DNA of 27,720 nt from a virus. The notes under the pieces are model-generated. The model did no database searches and was not told the DNA's origin. It saw nothing but the letters and a program-made list of their open reading frames with translations. Made by a program: the position numbers and the translations under genes. This document shows positions 1 through 7,989 of the stretch, in pieces. Position 1 is the stretch's first letter. Every line of letters starts with the position of its first letter. The stretch is taken from the IMG/VR virus record IMGVR_UViG_3300042889_002881, positions 1 to 27,720 of that record. One strand, given 5' to 3'.

Positions 1-1234
1 CACAGAATTGCATAGCTTCTAATCTTTCTTCTTCAGTAAACTCTCTTCCAATCTGTTCTTTTGCTTGTTCAATATGGTTAGAATACAAATGAACGTCTCC
101 AAGGTTACCAATTAGTTCATCTGGAACCATATTAACTTCTTTTGCAATTATTTCTAATAACAATCCATAAGAAGCAATGTTGAATGGTAAACCTAAGAAT
201 GTATCTACTGAACGTTGATTCCACATTAAAGAGATTGCTCTGGTGGGGATGTTTCGCTCATCCAAACAATTTTTGATTTTTTTTCTTCTAACATTTTTGA
301 AACTTTGAACTTCCTCATAAATCAACCTTTGTTCATTTTGAATAAGAGTATTCATTCTTTCTTTCTCACTCAACTCTCTTGTATAAACTTGAAATCCATA
401 ATGACAAGGTGGCAAGACCATAGAATCCAACTCACCTACATTCCAAGCATTAACCATTAATCGTCTTGAGTCTGGATTTGTTTTAAGGTCGTTGATTAGG
501 TTTTGGATTTGGTCTATTTGAGTATGGTAACCATATGCTATTCCCATTTTTTTACTTCTTAATAAAGACATACAAAAAGTTTCAAAACTAGGGCCACATT
601 CCATACCATTTGATGATTTCCATATTTTTTGACTTTTCTCCCAAGCAGTATCAAAATCAAACCCTTTAGGCTCCATTCTTGGTACAGTCCAATTTCTCCA
701 TTGCTTACCATAAATTGGACCTAACTCACCCCACTTGTTAGCAAACTCATCATCTGTTTTGATTTTGTTGATGAATTCTTCTTGTGATAGTATCTTCTTA
801 CAGTCTTCCTCGATGTAGCATCCTTCATATTCACAAATTAAAATTGGAATTTTTTTAGATGTTCCGATTTCTTTTCTTTTACATACTGCGATAATATTTC
901 TTTTAGTATCTAAAAAAGTATCACCTTGTTTAATTACTTCCTTACCAATATTCTTACAATAATTCTTATAAGCATCACCATTCCAAATGTTACAACCATT
1001 ATCAACCAAATACTTAATATTCGTATCACCTCGTAAGAACCAAAGAAGTTCTGTTACGATTGTTTTGAATGGCATTTTTTTGGTGGTGAGTAATGGAAAA
1101 TTATTACCATTAAACTTAAACCTAATAGTTCTACCGAATACTGAGATTGTTCCACCATTTCTTGTTTCTTTTTTCACACCATTCTCTAAAATATCTTTTA
1201 AGAGGTTTTGATAATCTAAATCTAATTTATTCAT
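1..1234 (-). CDS. thyA: Thymidylate synthase ThyA, 3' end cut by the window edge
   Basis: Makes dTMP from dUMP with methylene-tetrahydrofolate, for phage DNA precursor supply. About 411 codons are visible from the ATG at 1234; the C-terminus lies beyond base 1. Family hallmarks read directly: an N-terminal ISVFGRTIRF stretch, LLWFLRGDTN, GPIYGKQWRNW, the nucleophile motif PPCHYGF (Cys277), RSVDTFLGLPFNIASYG for dUMP binding, and HLYSNH. The protein is longer than the usual 260-320 residues. It has an extra segment of about 45 residues between the NIW region and GPIYG (containing AVCKRKE and ICEYEGC), and an enlarged loop after the nucleophile that ends in AISLMWNQRS. No intron is needed to read it. 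The start overlaps the end of the upstream gene by 8 nt, so it is the last gene of the operon beginning at 2590. Confidence 0.95.
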   Translation of the reverse strand, partial: MNKLDLDYQNLLKDILENGVKKETRNGGTISVFGRTIRFKFNGNNFPLLTTKKMPFKTIVTELLWFLRGDTNIKYLVDNGCNIWNGDAYKNYCKNIGKEVIKQGDTFLDTKRNIIAVCKRKEIGTSKKIPILICEYEGCYIEEDCKKILSQEEFINKIKTDDEFANKWGELGPIYGKQWRNWTVPRMEPKGFDFDTAWEKSQKIWKSSNGMECGPSFETFCMSLLRSKKMGIAYGYHTQIDQIQNLINDLKTNPDSRRLMVNAWNVGELDSMVLPPCHYGFQVYTRELSEKERMNTLIQNEQRLIYEEVQSFKNVRRKKIKNCLDERNIPTRAISLMWNQRSVDTFLGLPFNIASYGLLLEIIAKEVNMVPDELIGNLGDVHLYSNHIEQAKEQIGREFTEEERLEAMQFC

Positions 1235-1481
1235 TTTCTTTAATTTTATATTTCCATTTGTATCCACCAGCAGTTCCTTGTTTACCTTTACAAACAGCGT
1301 TTATATTATATATTTTTAATTCTTTTTCAACTTTAGTAATACTTTCCCAAGCTTTAATAAAATTACCATCTAAATCAAGTTGGTCAACTTCTTTTCTTCT
1401 TTTTGAAGGTCCTGTTGATACTTCATATATTACAAAGACCCATGCTGCTGCAACGAATGCACCTAGTATATAAAGTCCCAT
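1227..1481 (-). CDS. Small membrane protein with a C-terminal NUMOD1-like domain
   Basis: 84 residues. A longer frame opens at 1517, but the Met at 1481 sits one base after the stop of the preceding gene and is the likelier start. Residues 1-20 form a single hydrophobic helix (MGLYILGAFVAAAWVFVIYE). The rest resembles NUMOD1, the DNA-binding module of intron and homing endonucleases: DLDGNFIKAWESIT, then a helix, then VCKGKQGTAGGYKWKYK, the typical ending. No GIY-YIG or HNH nuclease domain is present. It lies directly upstream of, and overlaps, thyA, a gene type often hosting introns and homing endonucleases in phages. It may be a relic of a homing endonuclease fused to a membrane anchor, or a membrane-tethered nucleic-acid-binding protein. 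Function unknown. Confidence 0.75.
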   Translation of the reverse strand: MGLYILGAFVAAAWVFVIYEVSTGPSKRRKEVDQLDLDGNFIKAWESITKVEKELKIYNINAVCKGKQGTAGGYKWKYKIKENE

Positions 1482-1482
1482 C

Positions 1483-1899
1483 TTAATTAACTGATTCTTT
1501 ATATTCAAAGGTAGCATCTTGAGTATGTACTCTAAATATTCCTATATCGTCAAACAACTGCATGATTATTTTTTCTTTTTTCTCATTACGAGTTTCAATG
1601 TATCTATATCGAAAATTATCTTTAGATAATCCACTGTATATCTTTCCAGTTTTGTAATATCTATCTACATGAACTGACATACCTGAATTAAAGAAAATAA
1701 GAATATCTCCTTTGTCATTACCACTAAACACAGCTGTTATATTTGTCGGTTCAGTTTCACCCAACACATGTGTAATTCTATCCGTTTTAGTAACAAAATC
1801 ATAATATTTAACAAATGTTTGAGCATTTAATGATGCTCCAATAAAAAATAATGAACATGTCATTATAATTAGTACTAAGGTTTTTTTAATTTTTTTCAT
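1483..1899 (-). CDS. Exported protein of unknown function
   Basis: 138 residues with a clear signal peptide: a lysine-rich start (MKKIKKT), a hydrophobic core (LVLIIMTCSLFFIGASL) and a cleavage-like NAQ at about residues 25-27. The mature part is polar and probably beta-rich. No family recognised. There is a Cys in the core region, but the spacing does not make a good lipobox, so secretion to the periplasm or surface is likelier than lipidation. It sits 12 nt after the KTSC gene and is followed almost directly by the membrane-NUMOD1 gene, in the thyA operon. Confidence 0.75.
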   Translation of the reverse strand: MKKIKKTLVLIIMTCSLFFIGASLNAQTFVKYYDFVTKTDRITHVLGETEPTNITAVFSGNDKGDILIFFNSGMSVHVDRYYKTGKIYSGLSKDNFRYRYIETRNEKKEKIIMQLFDDIGIFRVHTQDATFEYKESVN

Positions 1900-1911
1900 A
1901 ATTTTATTTTA

Positions 1912-2352
1912 TTATCCGTTAATTTTATCATAGTCAGCAATAGCTTCTCTAACCTTGTTTAATAATCCTGTCTCTACTTCTCCACTTGACTCGTAATATT
2001 TACTAACAGCTTTCATTTTATCTACCATAAATCCAACTGCGTGATTAATTTTAATTTTATCCTCAATATTTTTTATCGAATGTATTTCAACTAAAATATC
2101 TTTAACGTCAACTTTATCTAATTTTTGGTAAGAATATTTTTTTAAATGAGAATTGAAAACAGCACCTTGACTATCGGCCACTTCAAATCTTAAATAATCA
2201 CTTGATGATACATTTTCATAAATGTATTGACCACCGTTATTGAAAATAATAGTTAATGAACTATTAGATTTATCATAAATCGAAGCACATATATTTGATG
2301 ATTCGTAAATTGATTTTGTTTTGTTGTCTGTTTCTTGTTTTTTTAAAAGCAT
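1912..2352 (-). CDS. KTSC-domain-like protein
   Basis: 146 residues. The first half follows the KTSC domain pattern: SSNI followed by a short beta unit (ASIYDKSNSSLTIIF), NNGGQYIYENV, then a segment ending in GAVFNSHLKKYSYQKL. KTSC domains are small beta proteins of unknown function, named for their C-terminal motif and found alone or fused to nucleic-acid enzymes. The second half is helical and charged (EIHSIKNIEDKIKINHAVGF) and not recognised. It is the second gene of the operon that ends in thyA. Confidence 0.7.
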   Translation of the reverse strand: MLLKKQETDNKTKSIYESSNICASIYDKSNSSLTIIFNNGGQYIYENVSSSDYLRFEVADSQGAVFNSHLKKYSYQKLDKVDVKDILVEIHSIKNIEDKIKINHAVGFMVDKMKAVSKYYESSGEVETGLLNKVREAIADYDKING

Positions 2353-2374
2353 TTTTTTTATTTTTTATTAATTA

Positions 2375-2590
2375 TTATGATGTTTTATAACCTTTAATTT
2401 TATCTAAATGATATGGTGTTGATTCAAATTTCATACTATCATGTTTATCATGACTATTAAAAATTATATAATTACCAGATAAACTAATTGAAGAATTAAA
2501 ATAAGTAATCTTATTAGTACTTGGTATTGAAGTATCATATGTTGTTTTAAGTACTAATACTTCTATAACATCAAATATTTTATCTTTCAT
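2375..2590 (-). CDS. Small protein of unknown function, first gene of the thyA operon
   Basis: 71 residues, no recognised domain, probably mostly beta (SISLSGNYIIFNSHDKHDSM). The C-terminal half (a short strand followed by TPYHLDKIKGYKT) loosely recalls short KTSC-like repeats of the next gene, but this is weak. Support that it is real: the host-type promoter on the minus strand at 2634-2604 ends 13 nt before this ATG, and the gene runs collinearly into the KTSC gene with a 22-nt gap. Confidence 0.6.
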   Translation of the reverse strand: MKDKIFDVIEVLVLKTTYDTSIPSTNKITYFNSSISLSGNYIIFNSHDKHDSMKFESTPYHLDKIKGYKTS

Positions 2591-2603
2591 TATTTATTTT
2601 TTG

Positions 2604-2634
2604 CAAATATACGAATAATATTTTTAATAATCAA
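2604..2634 (-). promoter_or_regulatory. Host-type (Bacteroidota) promoter for the thyA operon
   Basis: On the minus strand TTG (2634-2632), a 20-nt spacer, then TATATTTG (2611-2604). This matches the Bacteroidota primary sigma consensus TTG / TAnnTTTG. It is back to back with the clpC promoter; the two TTG boxes are separated by 2 bp. Confidence 0.85.
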
Positions 2635-2636
2635 GG

Positions 2637-2667
2637 TTGTTTTATTAAAAAGAATGTAGTATATTTG
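2637..2667 (+). promoter_or_regulatory. Host-type (Bacteroidota) promoter for clpC
   Basis: TTG (2637-2639), a 20-nt spacer, TATATTTG (2660-2667), then C and an A-rich start region, 33 nt before the clpC ATG. Same consensus and spacing as the divergent promoter next to it. Confidence 0.85.
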
Positions 2668-2700
2668 CAAAAGAATAATTAAACAATTAAAAATTAATAG

Positions 2701-5700
2701 ATGAATAAAGACATCCATCCTAAATTAAAAGCAATTATAAATCAAGCAATAAAAGATTCACAATCTTTTGATGATTTAAAAGTTAGACCTGAACACTTGA
2801 TTCTATCAATACTTAGTGATAATGACAATGTATCAACTAAAATTATTAAATCATTAAAAGTTAATATTAATGATTTATATGATACAATATCTGATTATTT
2901 AAGAAAAACTGATTTAATCCCTAGAATTGCGGTAACAAATAAAAGAAAACCACCGTTTTCTGAAGAAACAAAAGCAATCTTTAAGTTAGTTGATAAAGAA
3001 TGTGAAAAACATAATGATAAAATGATTGATACTCAACATATCATGTTAACAATTTTATCATCAAAATTACCAATAAATGATTTATTAAATGAAGTCGGTA
3101 TTAATTATAACAGTTTTAAAAACAAAATGAAAGAAGAAATTAAAAGCAGTGCATTTGATGATTCAGATATGGATGATATAAATGACGGGTTTAAGAAAAA
3201 ACCAATTAAAAATGATACAAAAACTAAAACACCTGTTTTAGATAACTTTTGCAGAGATGTATCTAAAGCTGTTGAAAATGGCGAGATTGACCCAGTAATT
3301 GGTAGAAAAACAGAAATTAAACGTGTGTCTCAAATTCTTTCTCGTAGAAAGAAAAATAATCCAATTCTTATTGGTGAACCTGGTGTTGGTAAAGCACAAC
3401 CATTAGATGCTAAGGTATTAACACCTAATGGATGGACAACTATGGGTGAAATAAATATTGGTGATGAAGTATTAACACCAGAAGGTAAAACAACTAAAGT
3501 AATTGGTATATACCCACAAGGTGAAAAAGATATTTATAGAATTAGTTTTAAAGATGGTAGAAGTACTGAAGCTTGTGGTGAACACCTATGGAAAGTTTAT
3601 GGGGTACCAGTAGGTAAAGAAAGAAAAAAATCTTGGTCTATTCTTAACACACTTGATATTAAAGATAAATTAGAAAACACCAAATATAAATTAAAATTAC
3701 CTTTGGTATCTGAAAATATAATTAAAGATGAAAAATTAGATTATGTTATCGACCCTTATTTAATGGGATTATTATTAGGTGATGGTCATTTTGGTAAATA
3801 TGAACTTTCACTCACTACCGATGATATTGAAATAGCTGAAAATGTTGAGGAAATAATTGGGTCAGATTATAAATTAGCTATAAATGGTAATGGAGTAAAA
3901 ACAAATACGTTTAGAATTAATATATCTGAAGATAAATTAATTGAAAAAAGAACTAGATATTATAAAAATGATAGAATCCACCCATTGTTGGAAGAGACTG
4001 ATTTATTGCACTTAACCGAAACAAAATCAAATAATAAATTTATTCCAGAAAAATATAAAAACGGTTCGTTAACTCAAAAAATATCGCTAATACAAGGATT
4101 AATGGATTCTGATGGAACTGTTACAAAAACTGGTGCGTTACAATATTCTAGCGTTAGCTATAAGTTAATTAAAGATATGCAAGAATTAATTTGGTCTATT
4201 GGTGGTGTTGCAAGTATAAGTGATAAACAAAGCTCTTACACATATAAAGGTGTGAAAAAATTGGGTCAAGTATCCTATGTTTTATCTATTAGATATCACT
4301 CACCAAAAAACTTATTCTTATTAGAGAGGAAAAAAGGAAAAGCACCAACTAATTACCAATATTCTAAAACACTTAAAAATAATATTGTTAAAGTAGTGTT
4401 AGTTGGTAAAAAAGAGGCTAAATGTATAATGATTGAAGATGATAATCATTTATATGTTACAGATAATTATATTGTAACGCATAACACATCTATTGTTGAA
4501 GGTTTAGCTCAATTAATTAAAGATGGTACAGCACCTAGAACACTTCTTGGTAAAAGAATATTCACTTTAGACCTAGCTTCAATTGTTGCTGGAACAAAAT
4601 TCCGTGGACAATTTGAAGAAAGAATGAAAGCTATCTTACAAGAGTGTAAAGCTAATCCAGATATTATTTTATTTATTGATGAATTACATACAATCATTGG
4701 TGCTGGTAATGCTTCAGGTTCATTAGATGCTTCAAACATTTTTAAACCAGCATTGGCTCGTGGAGAACTTCAAGTAATTGGTGCAACAACACTTGATGAA
4801 TATCGTGAGAATATTGAGAAAGATGGTGCGTTAACAAGACGTTTTCAACAAGTACTTGTAGAGGAACCAACCCTTGAAGAAACAAAAACTATTTTGTTAA
4901 ACATCAAAGAAAAATATGAAAAACATCATAAGGTTAGATATAGTGATGAAGCTATTGAAGAATGTGTAAAACTATCTGCTAGATATATCATGGATAGAAG
5001 TATGCCAGATAAAGCAATTGATGTGTTAGATGAAGCTGGTGCTAGTACCAACGTTAGTATTGAGAAACCAGAAAAAATTAAAAAATTAGAAATAAAAATT
5101 GCTGAAATTATTGAGCAAAAAAGACTAGTTGTTAATAAACAAAAATACGAAGAAGCTGCAAAACTTAGAGATGAAGAAAAAAAGGTTGAAGAAACTTTAG
5201 AAAAAGCTATTGTTGAATGGAATGAAAGCTTAGATAAAGATGTTACTGAAATTGGTGTTGAAACTATTTCTGAAATTGTATCAATGATGACTGGTATCCC
5301 ATTAAATAAAATATCAACTCAAGAAGGTAAACGCTTATTAAATTTAGATAAAGAATTAAGTGGTAGTGTTATTGGTCAAGAATCTGCAGTTGTTAAGGTT
5401 GTTAAAGCAATTAAACGTAACCGTATTGGAATAAAAGATAAAAACAAACCAGTTGGTTCATTTATCTTTTTAGGTCCAACTGGAGTAGGAAAAACGCTTT
5501 TGGCTAAGTTATTAGCTGAACAAGTATTTGGTGATGCTGAAGCTCTTGTTAGAATGGACATGTCAGAATACATGGAAAAACATTCAGTATCTAGACTTAT
5601 AGGTCCACCACCAGGATATGTTGGTTATGACCAAGGTGGTCAGTTGACTGAAAAGGTTAGAAGAAAACCACACTGTGTAATATTATTTGACGAAATTGAA

Positions 5701-6285
5701 AAAGCACACGAAGATGTATTCAACTTATTATTACAATTATTAGATGAAGGTCAATTAACAGATGGTTTAGGTCGCAAGGTTAATTTTAAAAATGCTTTGA
5801 TTATTATGACATCAAACATAGGTGTTAAAGAAGCAAATTCATTTGGTAAAAATATGGGATTTGAAACTGATTCTAAAATTCTTTCTGAAGAAAATAAAGT
5901 TAGAGATATCATTGAGAAAGCTTTAAAGAAAAAATTTAAACCAGAATTTCTTAATCGTATTGATGAAGCAATTGTTTTTAATTCATTAAGTAGAGAAGAT
6001 ATTCATAAAATTATCTATGTTGAAATTGAAAAATTAAAAGGTAGAATCGAAGAAATGCATTATACTTTAAACGTAACAGAAGCTGCTATTGATTTCTTAG
6101 CTGAACAAGGATATAGCGAAGAATATGGTGCTAGACCACTTAATAGAGCAATTCAACATTATATTGAAGATTCCGTTGCTGATGAGATACTTAATGAAAA
6201 TATCAAAGAAGGTGAAATAATCAACATCGATTATGTTAAAGGTGAGATAGTTGTAAAGACAACAAAGAAATCAAAATCTAAATAA
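2701..6285 (+). CDS. clpC: ClpC-like AAA+ protein unfoldase, interrupted by an intein
   Basis: 1194 residues precursor; removing the 364-residue intein leaves 830, normal for ClpC/ClpA. Order: Clp N-domain repeats (residues 1 to about 145), first AAA module with Walker A GEPGVGK (225-231) joined after splicing to TS, Walker B ending D660-E661, then a short middle segment with a UVR-like helix (QKYEEAAKLRDEEKKVEE) typical of ClpC rather than the long ClpB coiled coil. The second AAA module has Walker A GPTGVGKT (925-932), Walker B FDE (D997, E998) and GPPPGYVGY. MGF at 1052-1054 occupies the position of the ClpP-docking loop (usually [LIV]G[FL]), so it may dock to a ClpP, presumably of the host since none is seen here. 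It is driven by a host-type promoter and followed by a strong terminator. Likely role: remodelling or degrading host or phage proteins. Confidence 0.95.
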   Translation: MNKDIHPKLKAIINQAIKDSQSFDDLKVRPEHLILSILSDNDNVSTKIIKSLKVNINDLYDTISDYLRKTDLIPRIAVTNKRKPPFSEETKAIFKLVDKECEKHNDKMIDTQHIMLTILSSKLPINDLLNEVGINYNSFKNKMKEEIKSSAFDDSDMDDINDGFKKKPIKNDTKTKTPVLDNFCRDVSKAVENGEIDPVIGRKTEIKRVSQILSRRKKNNPILIGEPGVGKAQPLDAKVLTPNGWTTMGEINIGDEVLTPEGKTTKVIGIYPQGEKDIYRISFKDGRSTEACGEHLWKVYGVPVGKERKKSWSILNTLDIKDKLENTKYKLKLPLVSENIIKDEKLDYVIDPYLMGLLLGDGHFGKYELSLTTDDIEIAENVEEIIGSDYKLAINGNGVKTNTFRINISEDKLIEKRTRYYKNDRIHPLLEETDLLHLTETKSNNKFIPEKYKNGSLTQKISLIQGLMDSDGTVTKTGALQYSSVSYKLIKDMQELIWSIGGVASISDKQSSYTYKGVKKLGQVSYVLSIRYHSPKNLFLLERKKGKAPTNYQYSKTLKNNIVKVVLVGKKEAKCIMIEDDNHLYVTDNYIVTHNTSIVEGLAQLIKDGTAPRTLLGKRIFTLDLASIVAGTKFRGQFEERMKAILQECKANPDIILFIDELHTIIGAGNASGSLDASNIFKPALARGELQVIGATTLDEYRENIEKDGALTRRFQQVLVEEPTLEETKTILLNIKEKYEKHHKVRYSDEAIEECVKLSARYIMDRSMPDKAIDVLDEAGASTNVSIEKPEKIKKLEIKIAEIIEQKRLVVNKQKYEEAAKLRDEEKKVEETLEKAIVEWNESLDKDVTEIGVETISEIVSMMTGIPLNKISTQEGKRLLNLDKELSGSVIGQESAVVKVVKAIKRNRIGIKDKNKPVGSFIFLGPTGVGKTLLAKLLAEQVFGDAEALVRMDMSEYMEKHSVSRLIGPPPGYVGYDQGGQLTEKVRRKPHCVILFDEIEKAHEDVFNLLLQLLDEGQLTDGLGRKVNFKNALIIMTSNIGVKEANSFGKNMGFETDSKILSEENKVRDIIEKALKKKFKPEFLNRIDEAIVFNSLSREDIHKIIYVEIEKLKGRIEEMHYTLNVTEAAIDFLAEQGYSEEYGARPLNRAIQHYIEDSVADEILNENIKEGEIINIDYVKGEIVVKTTKKSKSK
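3394..4485 (+). mobile_element. Intein with LAGLIDADG endonuclease domain, probable class 3
   Basis: Residues 232-595 of the clpC product, inserted between Lys231 and Thr596 of the first Walker A motif, a favoured intein site. It starts with Ala (AQPLDAKVLTPNGW) rather than Cys or Ser and ends VTHN before Thr(+1). Block B contains EHLW (His295, Trp297), block F has Cys575 (AKCIMIEDD), and Thr593 precedes His594-Asn595. Trp297, Cys575 and Thr593 form the WCT triplet that defines class 3 inteins, in which the block F Cys acts first instead of residue 1. The central part has two LAGLIDADG-type motifs: LMGLLLGDG (353-361 region, Asp361) and LIQGLMDSDG (463-472). Both splicing and homing functions therefore look intact. 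Confidence 0.93.
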
Positions 6286-6288
6286 TTT

Positions 6289-6318
6289 AAAAAACCCACA
6301 ATTTTTTGTGGGTTTTTT
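6289..6318 (+). terminator. Terminator after clpC
   Basis: Perfect 12-bp stem: AAAAAACCCACA (6289-6300), a 6-nt loop, TGTGGGTTTTTT (6307-6318). It ends in a T run and works in principle on either strand. An upstream Met at 6306 in frame with the next gene lies inside this hairpin and is therefore unlikely as a start. Confidence 0.9.
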
Positions 6319-6319
6319 G

Positions 6320-6328
6320 TATATTTAT
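6320..6328 (+). promoter_or_regulatory. Candidate phage promoter box (TATATTTAT)
   Basis: TATATTTAT ends 4 nt before the ATG at 6333, directly after the clpC terminator, so a new transcript must start here. No TTG is found at the -33 position. One of a set of such boxes in this window. Confidence 0.5.
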
Positions 6329-6332
6329 ATGT

Positions 6333-7199
6333 ATGGGTATAGAAAAAATCTTAATTGATAGATATGGTGAATTTTTAAATTGGTTAAAAATTCACGAAAC
6401 TAATACTAGTATTAAACTATCAACAATAATAATAAAAGAAGAAGCTAGAAATCTTGGTATTGGTACTAAAGTTATGTTAGATTTGATTAAATATGCCGAT
6501 AATAATAAACAAATAATTACCCTTACACCATCAAGTGAATTTGGTGGTGATAAAAATAGATTAACACAATTTTATAAAAAATTTGGATTTAAATTAAATC
6601 TAGGAAATAATGATTTTATTGATACAATGATTAGATATCCAAAATTACCAAGTATGAAAGAAAATATGAAACCTATTATTAAATCTCTTCTTAGAGAAGC
6701 ATTAGATAAAACAATTACATGTACTGAATGTGGATGGCATTGGAAAGAATCTGAATCTGATAAAAAGGATTTATATATTTGTCATGAATGTGGTCACGAT
6801 AATACACCAAAAAAAGAAAATCTTAACGAAAGGGTTCTAACTAAAAAAGAAAAAGACCTTAAAGTAATGGCAGCATTTGTAAATTTTGCTAAAAAAGAAT
6901 TAGGAATTAATGATGATATTAAAGTGGCTTTGGCTTACGAAAGAACTCCAGATATTAAAACAACCGCTTATTATAACCTAAATGGTTTTGTTAAGATTTA
7001 TGTAAAAGATAGAGCAATAATTGATGTAATGCGTAGCGTGGGTCATGAATTATGTCACCACAAACAAAATTTAGAGGGAAGGTTAAAAGACTCTATTAAA
7101 GATGGTGAAGATGGTTCACCAATAGAAAACGAGGCAAATGCTGTTGCTGGAAAATTAATTAGGATTTATGGTAGATTACATCCAGAAATTTATATATAA
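6333..7199 (+). CDS. GNAT-like / zinc-ribbon / HExxH metallopeptidase fusion, probable virion cargo
   Basis: 288 residues from the Met chosen because it follows the promoter box and clears the terminator. Residues 1-100 look like part of a GNAT acetyltransferase: EEARNLGIGTKVMLDLIKYA (acetyl-CoA loop and helix) and FYKKFGF. Residues 112-123 (MKPIIKSLLREA) form a basic amphipathic helix ending L-R-E, like a capsid-targeting and prohead-protease site. Then a zinc ribbon (CTECGW at 130, CHECGH at 150) and a metallopeptidase core: GHELCHH (His238, Glu239, His242) with Glu267 in IENEANAVAG as likely third ligand. The Met at 112 could be the ancestral start of the peptidase, the GNAT part being a later fusion. 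Its final 25 residues recur, diverged, in the mini-ORF at 7990. A homing endonuclease begins 3 nt after the stop. Confidence 0.75.
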   Translation: MGIEKILIDRYGEFLNWLKIHETNTSIKLSTIIIKEEARNLGIGTKVMLDLIKYADNNKQIITLTPSSEFGGDKNRLTQFYKKFGFKLNLGNNDFIDTMIRYPKLPSMKENMKPIIKSLLREALDKTITCTECGWHWKESESDKKDLYICHECGHDNTPKKENLNERVLTKKEKDLKVMAAFVNFAKKELGINDDIKVALAYERTPDIKTTAYYNLNGFVKIYVKDRAIIDVMRSVGHELCHHKQNLEGRLKDSIKDGEDGSPIENEANAVAGKLIRIYGRLHPEIYI

Positions 7200-7202
7200 A
7201 AT

Positions 7203-7985
7203 ATGAAATTGATTAAGACAAGTGGAATTTATAAAATAATAAATCTTATAAATAATAAAATTTATATTGGTAGTGCGATTAATTTTAATCTAAGATATAG
7301 AAAACATATTTCAGATTTAAAAAATAATAACCATTGTAATAAGAAATTACAAAATGGTTGGAATAAACACGGTGAAGGTTCATTTGATTTTGTAATTATA
7401 GAACAAGTTATCGATAAAACAAAATTATTAGAACGTGAACAATATTATTTAGACAATTTAAAACCAGAATATAATATATGTAAAATAGCTGGTAATACAT
7501 TGGGAGTTAAAGTTTCGGATGAAACTAAGAAAAAAATATCCGAAACTTTAACTGATAAATTTTCTGGTGTTAATTCGTTTAATTATAAAGGTGGTTATAC
7601 TAAACCTAAAAATAAATTAGAAATAAATAAAACAGATATTTACGTAGAAGAAGTTATCGAAACCAGACAATCATTAAAATCTGGAAAAACAATCCTTCAA
7701 TACGATTCAAATATGGTTTTAATTCAAGAATGGGTATCAATTAAAAAAGCATCTGATACGTTAAAAATAAGTAGAACGGCAATAAAAAGATGTTTCGAAG
7801 GTAAAGATAGACATGCTGGGTTTTTTATTTGGAGATTAAAAGGTGAAGAATTTGTTGTTCACAATTTTAGAGTAAATACAATATTACAATTGAACGAAAA
7901 ATTAAAAATAAATAGAAAATACATAGGTTTAGCAATTAAAACTGGGAAAACTTATTGTGGTTTTTATTGGAAATTAAAAAATTAA
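7203..7985 (+). CDS. GIY-YIG homing endonuclease with NUMOD3 and NUMOD1 modules
   Basis: 260 residues. GIY-YIG nuclease core: GIY at 8-10, YIG at 21-23, arginines at 30-33 (RYRKH), catalytic Glu within LLEREQYYLD (75-84), closing EYNI. NUMOD3-like helix VSDETKKKISETL (104-116). NUMOD1 at about 163-211 (ILQYDSNMVLIQEW, SIKKASDTL, HAGFFIWRL), and a second partial NUMOD1-like copy at 225-258 ending CGFYWKLK. This is the free-standing Seg/I-TevI type that cuts a related genome lacking the gene and spreads by repair. It starts 3 nt after the metallopeptidase and is followed by a mini-ORF carrying a second copy of that peptidase's 3' end, so it probably entered here with exchange of flanking DNA. 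Confidence 0.93.
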   Translation: MKLIKTSGIYKIINLINNKIYIGSAINFNLRYRKHISDLKNNNHCNKKLQNGWNKHGEGSFDFVIIEQVIDKTKLLEREQYYLDNLKPEYNICKIAGNTLGVKVSDETKKKISETLTDKFSGVNSFNYKGGYTKPKNKLEINKTDIYVEEVIETRQSLKSGKTILQYDSNMVLIQEWVSIKKASDTLKISRTAIKRCFEGKDRHAGFFIWRLKGEEFVVHNFRVNTILQLNEKLKINRKYIGLAIKTGKTYCGFYWKLKN

Positions 7986-7989
7986 AATC

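Noticed and set aside
6306-6332. Earlier start for the GNAT/peptidase gene
   Set aside because: The earlier ATG lies inside the clpC terminator hairpin and upstream of the promoter box.
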